64,000 bases of DNA, from contig JAUIRK010000459.1 in the NCBI GenBank assembly GCA_030549495.1, positions 62,001 through 126,000 on the forward strand. The letters are read 5' to 3'. A program made the translations under genes and the position numbers. How positions within the stretch are numbered: the first letter of the stretch is position 1; each line of letters begins with the position of its first letter. Below are positions 25,701 to 34,700 of the stretch, in pieces. The notes beneath the pieces were generated by a model that was not told the origin of the DNA, made no database searches, and saw only the letters and a program-made list of their open reading frames with translations. The DNA is from Nectonema munidae. Taxonomy: Eukaryota > Nematomorpha > Nectonematoida > Nectonematidae.

Positions 25701-28700
25701 ATCCCTTTTCAAAAACAAAAATAATTTTTACGAAATTGTTTCCCTATATATTTGAATTTTTAAAGAATATTTTTCGTTTTTTTGTTTAATTGAGAAATCT
25801 GTAATTTAAAATCGTGCAAATTTCAAAAATATAGGTAATCATTTTTGTAACATCGTCTCCCCGAATGAAGTATATCAATTCTTACATCTATATCAAAATA
25901 TATACAGAAACTTGCCTCCATCTCCGTAATCATTTGTATCAAAGCATGCAAACTATGGAATGGAAACCATCGTAGTATATAGATTGGAGATGACAAACAT
26001 ATTTTATTATTTTTTTATTTTATTGCAAAAGTTTTTTTGCTTTTTAATTTGTTTTGAGACTATGTCTATAATCACAAGAATTGGTTCCTACCAAATTTCA
26101 CTGTATATACGACCTGCATTAGATATACCCTATTAGCGTGTGACATATATCCCACTTACTCTGCCTATATTTTCTTAAGGCTGTTTTAAAGACAAAGGAA
26201 TGCAACCCGATCTGTACTCTGTGATCTTTGAAAGAGTGACGATGCAGATTGACATGTGTGTTTACTACTGCTCCGCTCGAGGCTTTCCCTTTGCAGCGTT
26301 GCAAAAAGGAGTGCGTTGTTTTTGCGCATTTCGCTACGCAACATATGGCATTGCAAGTACGGATAAATGCTTCGTGGCTTGTAAAGGAAATCACTCGCAG
26401 GTAACAAATTTTATCGCGTATTTTTTTGTATTTTGGCTGATTTGTGAATAGTTGAGAGATGAGAAAATATGAGTTTTTCTTGATAGCTGCATCAATAATA
26501 ATTGGTGCTCATTCGCAATCTTCTCCCCATTACTATACTCTCTAGATATTCTCAAATATTTTTTTCTTTCAATGGAGCCAGAAGATTTTAAGTATTATCT
26601 GAAGAAAGAAAATTCAATTATCCAGTTCAATATATTACTGCACAATAACAACTTGTCATGGTATTTATAAATAGTAGGCTAAAATACTATAAGTTTAATA
26701 TTGTAACATATTTAATAACTATTGTTGATTTACATTTTTTTATTCAAAACTTTATTTTTTTTACAAAAAATATTTGCTTAGACAATGAGTTTCAAGCTAA
26801 CTCATTGTTGTAGTCGTTTATGACTTAAAGTCTTAGCATAGTAATCCCTTTTAATTTATGTTAAAAAAGAAAGTCTTTACATGATAGTTTACTTCAACCG
26901 ATGCTCGTCTACAAATTGTAAAATTAGAGTAAGTATCTGGTCCTTAATATTAACATACTTTGAAGAAACTTTAAATTCTAAATTGATATTATTATATCGA
27001 TAATTTCGTATTTTAATAATTTTTAATTTGCAAATTTAGGCAAAATAAAAATTAATTAAGGGATCCAATATTATTGTTATTATTACACTCTTTCACAATG
27101 AATTTTTCACAATGGCAATTTTCCTAGGACCATAATTAATATACTAAATTACTACTTCTATAGTAATTTTACTATTTTAAGTTTTCAGTGTTAAAACGAT
27201 ATTCAATCACTATAAAAGATCAAATTTGCTTGAAAATACTCTTTATCTTAGCATAATTTGATATTTTTTGGAAGTAGGAAATGAAATCATTCAAAAATTA
27301 AAGTTTTGAAAAATCAATGTATACAGTCGACTATCACCAATTCATAATGGTTGGGATTCGGCCCTTCCGAATTAGCAATTTTCTGACTTATTGATTCTTA
27401 TTAATAAAGAAATCATACTTTGCCTACTGATTTTCCTCACTATAAACTTGTCTCGAACTATTATTGATATTGGATGCCAGTTTAATTCTAAAAGTAGAAC
27501 AAAAATTTTTTTTTCACATTTTCATTTGATTTTGAGATGTACTGATTCTACTGGGTGTAGACAATTTTTTGAGGATTTCTTTTAAACGTGTTGTTTTAGG
27601 TGCTTTGGTCTTCATTTATGAGACTTTTATTTTGTAAACCTTCAAGAAGCTCAGTTGTTAATTGCATTCATCATTGAATAATTTTACCAAATTAAAGATT
27701 TTCTGCGTAACAGCTAGTCAACTTTATTGGAAATTAACTTTAAAAAGGTTAATAGAGTAGTAAATAAAACAAAAAGTGAAAACACTGAGAAAGACATTAG
27801 TCCTACTTACTAATTAAATTATTTAAAGCTCTCATCCAAATTTTCACTAATGAATTAGTAAGGTTTACACCAATTTGAAAGTGTAAACTACCAACAAAAT
27901 TAGTAAAAAATTAAGATTACTTATAGTATAAGACTGCTGCTACATAAATTAATGTTATCTCAAGTTTCAGACAAAAGTTTATGGAAGAGTTTGTATATAA
28001 ACATTGCTAAATTATATTTATATATTTAATTTCTCAATGCATGAAATATTAGATTGTTCGCAAATTAATAAGCAATAGTTCATATAAGGTAAAAAAGGAA
28101 TTATATAATAGCTTTTTGATTTCCAGTGTAAAATAAAAGTTATGCTAATTATTACTCGCGAGAATTAGTTACTAACATAAGAGATATGCTCAAACCAAAT
28201 TGATTTTTTTTATAAATTATGATTCCTATAGCAATTGGAAAGAGTCAACAAACTCAAAGTGAAATCGTTCAATCTGAGTTTCAGATCATTATGATTAGAG
28301 AAAAAAGCAATGCTTTGAATTTCCAAATATTAATAATACGCATTTCTTTTGCTTGAAGGCAGGGAAAAACATCCTCAAGCTCGTGTAAAAAATCTTTTTC
28401 GAGGAAACTTAACATCAGAGGAAAAATGGATATTTATCGTCATGTCATCAGCCAAGCTTTGTGAAGGCATAAAATATTTCTTTCATTTTATATCGTCGTA
28501 GAATGCAAAGCCAAGTCAGTAATTCTGCAGCAATTCATCAAAGGACAGAAACACTGGCATGAAAGGTATATAGTTCCTTGGAAGTCAAATTCTCCAAAAA
28601 AAATTCTTCGAAAAAGAATGGCTGGAAAGAGAAATTCATTAAAAAGTCAAAAACTCAAATCACTGGCCATTCTTGTGAAAATGAGTTTTTCTAAAAATAT

Positions 28701-31700
28701 ATACATTATTTTGCTAAATACTATAGGCAATGATGGATGGGAGAAAATGGCTGCAAAGTTACGTTGTGATAGCGCATTATATTGTAGCTATAGTGTTTCT
28801 TTTCCAGTTTTACGAGATCTCGGTTCCCCGGGATCCGCCCCTAATTTCAACAATTTTTGCTTACCAGGATTTATCAAGCTTTTGGTTGACTTTAAAAGAA
28901 AAAATATTTGATATATTTGGTTTTTATCTTTAAAATTACATTTCTAAGAATAGTTTCTTTCATAAACTTATAAAAACTACAAAAAATGAGTTTCATTATT
29001 AACCTCAATCAAAAGCAATCTTTTGCTTACAATCAAAAGAGTCTCTTTCCTCATATAAGCTAGCAAAATTTCCTTCATAATTTTTAAGTTAACATTTAAT
29101 CTTATTAGATATAAAAATATTTCAGATTAATATTAATTTATATTTGCTTTACTTTAAAATCATAATAAAATTTTTATTGGAACTTTACTTTTCAATTCCT
29201 AAATATCAAATTTTTACTTAAATTTTTGAAGCAAGATTAGAAATAATAATTGATTTCCGGGACACGAACTGTAAAATAATAAATAAGGAACATTAATTGT
29301 AGCTAATTATAGTTCATGATGTTTTAACCTTAATAGGAAGTAAATTTTTTACTATGTAAATTAGCAAAGTTTTGATTCTTATAAATAATTATTGATTAAT
29401 TGAGCAATATTCATAAAACTTTTTTCTAAAAATGAAGTTTTTTCAAGATTTTGTAACATGGATGATGTCTCTAAAAAACATGAAAATATATCGTGAAAAA
29501 TCATTATTTGAAAAAAATATATCTTTTCATTTAACGCCATCTACATTTAATTTTTTCTATTTATTATATTTAATTCATATCCTCTAACATTGAAGAAAGT
29601 AATGAATCCTTTCTGTGAAAATAGCATAAGGGCTAACTAATAAAGTTAGTAAAGTCATCGTTAACTAATACAAAAAACAGCTTTACTATCCTATTTAGTA
29701 AGTAATACTGTTTTTTCTCTCAGTGAAGTTTAAGAGGAATGACGACTTCAATGGAAGTAAAATAATTTTAACTATTGATGGAGTTATGAGTTGTACTTGA
29801 AATTTTTTTTCTGAAGCTCATCAAAAATTTAAGAGGTTTACCATGGTAGAACAAGCTCCCATAATTTTTAGTATCTATATATAACCAATCAAATTTTACT
29901 AGTTTATAATCCTGGATTGGATATTTGGCCGAAACGACATTTCATCGAAAGTGTACATAAAATTTGAGAATTTTGGTAAACCTTGCCTCACTTCCAGTAA
30001 GTTAGCAGGCTTGTGCTCTAAACCAATTTTCAGCGTAATTTTTTTTCTTTTTCTATTCTTAACTTCAATACACAAGTTATGTGATGAATAACTCTATCTA
30101 CTAAAAGTTACATCACAAATGATTCATTCGGCAAAATGTCCTTCTAATAAAATTTCGGCCAAGTGTGCATTCGGCAAAATTTCTATCTGCCAAAATTTAG
30201 GGTACTCTTATACCCATGTCTATATATAATTTGATATACTCGCGCTTGAAAGACAACATTATGAAAAACTGACCTCCTAAAAGTTCTCATAAATTTTAGA
30301 CATTATAACGAATTAAATCTCTAATACGTCCTGTCTACCCTGAATTTTATCTAGTTATATGATTTGGTCACAGGAAGGAGGAGTACGAAATCTGTTTGCT
30401 CTGATTGGATAAACAAGTTTGAATAATTTTTTATTGTTAACCTATCAAATTTTACTAGAATTGATCTAATTATTTTAAACATTTATTGGAAAAATTTTGA
30501 ATATTCAAATGAACTGCTCAAAGATCTTGCATACAATTGGCTAAAATTCAATTCTCATATATAATAATAAAACTCTATATGAGCAATGTGAGATATCAGG
30601 TTTGGCTAGATTTTTTATAATTTTTAACAATCCAATATTCACTTTAGACATGTGGAGGAATAGAGTCAAATAGTGTCTACGGCACAAATAACTCTTTGAT
30701 GGTGGAAAAAGTGAAACTTGTTAAAACCGATTCTACCTGGCTCACGCTTGCCGTTGTTCAGCAAGAAAATTCCAAATTCTCGCCTAAAGATTACGAAGTA
30801 GATTTCCTCCTTTCCAAAAATAGGGAACCTTTTGTCTGGCAAAAAGCAAATTTTACCATCAATGCGGATCAAAAAATCATAAACGTCACTGGACTACAGC
30901 CAAAAGAAAAGTATTTTTCAACCTATTAGTGTTGCTCTTCATTAAAAAATTAATTGTACAAAATTGGCCGAATTATATACCTTCTAATTTTTTTAACCTT
31001 TCCTAAAATTGTTAGCTGCAACTTTTGGTACCATTTTAAAACTGTCAATCAAAATTCAAAACTTAAAATTTTTCAACAAAATTTTGACATTATCGGTAGT
31101 TAACCGTATAGCTTAGGGTCTATATTAGATACTACCTTGAAAATTTATAATTATATACAGTTTTGAACGCATAACACTTTATATATTTAATTTTTTTCAA
31201 TAATCATCGTTACTTATTAGAAAATGTCAATCAAAATTTTGATTGATGAGAATATATCTAATAAAATGTTCCTTCAAATTTTACATAACATATATGTTTT
31301 TATATTAAATCTGCCATGCTGGTTTCATTTCTACTTTTTGCATTTAGAATTTGAAAATACCTATAACTGTATCAATCAAATTTGCGGTTTACTTCTAAAA
31401 ATTGTCTCCAAAAATATTCCTTCAAATTTTACATAAAATAAATGTTTTTATATCAAACCAAGAATCCTAATTTCCTTTCTGAACTCAGTTTTCGCGCCTG
31501 AAAATCAATTTATTAGATGAAATAAATTTCTGTTAAAATTTTTTCACAAAATCATTATATATTGGTTATATAATATATAACAAATCACCAAATTATTGTG
31601 TAATTAAAATTTAAAAGTTATAAATAACAATTATTTCTCAATATTTCCCATCCATATTCAATTACACTTAAACATCCTACACCCAGCCCCCAATTACATC

Positions 31701-34700
31701 CAACGCACATACAAAGAAGAAAAAAATCAATAGCTTTAAAAAAATCAGATATCCACAGAAAATTCAATTCACATTCAATTAGCACGTAACTACGTCACCT
31801 CGTTACCAATACTTCACGCTTCAAGCTTTAATAAGCATGTTCTAGACACAATCATTTACTTTATTACCCAATACCCTTTCTTTTCTCATTACGCCTGAAG
31901 AAGAGCGCTTACTTGAAATATTTGGAAAGAATTGTAATTTGTAATTTATAGCCTTAAATATTTACACTTTATTTATATAAACAATAAAGCCGTGATTTGT
32001 TATATATTATTTAATTCACCTATGAAAACCGCCACATTGCCTTATACCAATTCATTGGTTACATAGTAAGAATATATTTTTTTAAAATATATTTTTGGTT
32101 ATAATGCTTGAAATATTTATTTAAAAAAAAGTAAAACAAAAAGCACTATAAAATCTTTTGAAGATTAGTATGAGGGAGGGAAGCAAGAGGAAAACAAATT
32201 GAAAAGAGAACGTGTGATCAAAAGGAAATTTTTTAAAAAAGAACTAAGAATCTTGACTAAATAGAAGATCTATCATGTTTCAATGAACTAGGAAATGGTG
32301 TAATGTTCATATGCTATTGGGTGCTTCAAAAATATTTTGAATAGGTCAGCGTTATCAAAACTATCACAGATTATAATATGTGCAGATTTAGTCACTAACA
32401 AGATAATTTTAATTTTAAATTAAATTTCTCCATCTTTTTACTTTTGCATGAAAGAGAGAGACTTTTAGATGAAGAAAGTAGACAAATTTTTGCAATGAAA
32501 ATCACGAAAGATTTCATTAGAAAAAAACTTTTGAAGTGAGATTGATTGACAAATATCCATGGTGAATATCTGTTCATATCAATTCATAATAAAATACACG
32601 ATACTGATAAAAAAAAGCCTAAGATCATCAAGAAGATTTTTTAATGAGAATGCTTTGAGCGCGGGTAAAATTTGTTCAAAATAAAACCTTAAAATGTCAA
32701 TTCGAACAAATATTGCAGAAAATAAATTTCTGATATAAGAAGAGCTACTAATAAAGGATCATCATAGAATGAATACCAAAATTACATAAAGTATAAAGTA
32801 TAGAAGGAATGTTGTAATAGAGACTACCAGCCGATAACGAATTTGTAGCCCAAACCAATTTTACTACTCCAAAAGTAATTTTACTATAGTTCAGCCAATT
32901 TTGTAAAATTAACTTTTTAGTGAAGGGTGATAAAACGATCCCTCCACCCTTCCTACCCCAGAACTAAAAGGGTCAAATATTATTGTTATATCGAGATACC
33001 TAATTTATTGACAGATGAAATATTTTGAGTTAATTGAACCCCAAAAGTTGGTATCATCACTTGAAAATGGTATATATGTGCATAAAAATTTATATAATTA
33101 TTATTTAAATAAAAAGTTCCAATTGGAGATGAGCTATATTATATAAATTTTGACAGGTTTGATTGATTTTCATAAAAAATGGACATCACCACTGAATTCA
33201 GCATAGTTGAAATATATATATATATATCACATTGAAAATATTTTAAGGAAAATTTTTTTTATCTGATAAAAATAGACGGACGGCACTTTACGCCTCCCGC
33301 CATAACTTGAGTGGACAAATTTAGTCCAGCACTAATTGGGTTAAGGAGAAAAATGTTCACTTAATAATTAACTCGAACCAATCAAAAGCAAAAATTGATC
33401 AAATTGGAAATTATTTCGAGTATTCAATCAAGTTCAGAATTCAAGGTAGAAAGATCTGAGTAGTGTGATTATTTTCATTATAAAACAAATAAATATGAAT
33501 TAATTAAGGGGTATACAAAATCAATTTACTCAAAGATGTAAACAATGACAAATGAAGAAAATGTGTTGCCAACAATAACTCTTTTGAGAAGGTGTAGGAC
33601 TATTGTAAAAATTTACTCTCAGAAGGTAATAAAATAAAAATTAAAAGGTACACATGTATCCCTTCTGCATGAAAGAATGTCACTGTGTACCTTATTCTTT
33701 ATATTTTTTCAAGGATTGTATAATGTTAATATATATTGTATATATATTGTAATATGTTTCATTTTGTAAATTTTGTCTTTCATCGATAAAAACGTGGTTT
33801 AGATTTCAAACACAAAATTGAGCATTAACCCTTTCGTGACGAGTGTATCATATATAATACATAAACAATTTTACCTTCGTCTGCTTTTTCAAATAGTTTT
33901 ATATATGAATCTTCTGCTTTTTAATAAATATCGTCTGATTTTTTTGGTCACAAAAGGGTTAAATTTGCGGCAAGGTTTTGACCCCTGAAATCAAAAGATT
34001 CTTGAAAACAAATTAAAAGATATCGTGAAATCAAACGAATATGAATTTTAACCTATTTTATCCCGCCACCATTTTTAAATGACACAAGCAATTTTTTTAT
34101 TTTAAAGCATTTTCAGGTAATGTTGACATATCAAACAGAGTGGAACAGAAGAAAAAGAATTATACGACAGAAGCAAAGAAAAGGAAATATATGATGGGGC
34201 AGTTATCCGATCTAAAAGTGGCAATACCTAGAAGAAGAATAGATTAGCTAGATAATTGTTAATAAGGTGGGAAGTGAGTTAGTTAGTTCATTTATAGAAC
34301 AAAATTTTTCTTAGAGGTCAATCGCATTAGAATTTTGCAAAAATAGTACATTTACGGATAGAATAACCTACAATCTTGAACTAAATTAAAAATTGAAATT
34401 TTTGCAAAAACTTTCTGGAAGCATGATTTAAAAAGAGATGAAAACACCTTTTAACTGAATGTTCAGACACAAAATATTTTATCAAGTCAAGGTCTTTTGG
34501 TTCAAGCGGGCATTAGTTAAAAAGTCATGTTTGAAAAATCCTAGAACCGAATCAATCGCATTAATATTTATTCACATTTTTCAAATATTCTTTCAAATAG
34601 TTCCGTTTTTGATATTTAATAAGTGAAAAAATTTCACTTTGAAATAAAAATATTTTTTATTTTTTTTGTGTATAATTTCAATCCCAAAAAATTTTTTTGA

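Noticed and set aside
26119-26407. Two minus-strand ORFs of 91 and 73 aa
   Set aside because: They lie antisense to the WSC2 exon, whose cysteine pattern and phase fit are decisive.
28618-28933. Overlapping plus ORFs in RTK intron 2 as an extra RTK exon
   Set aside because: Exon 2 to exon 3 joins perfectly in phase 0 inside WSC2, and no WSC or FN3 pattern is seen here; left as unassigned.
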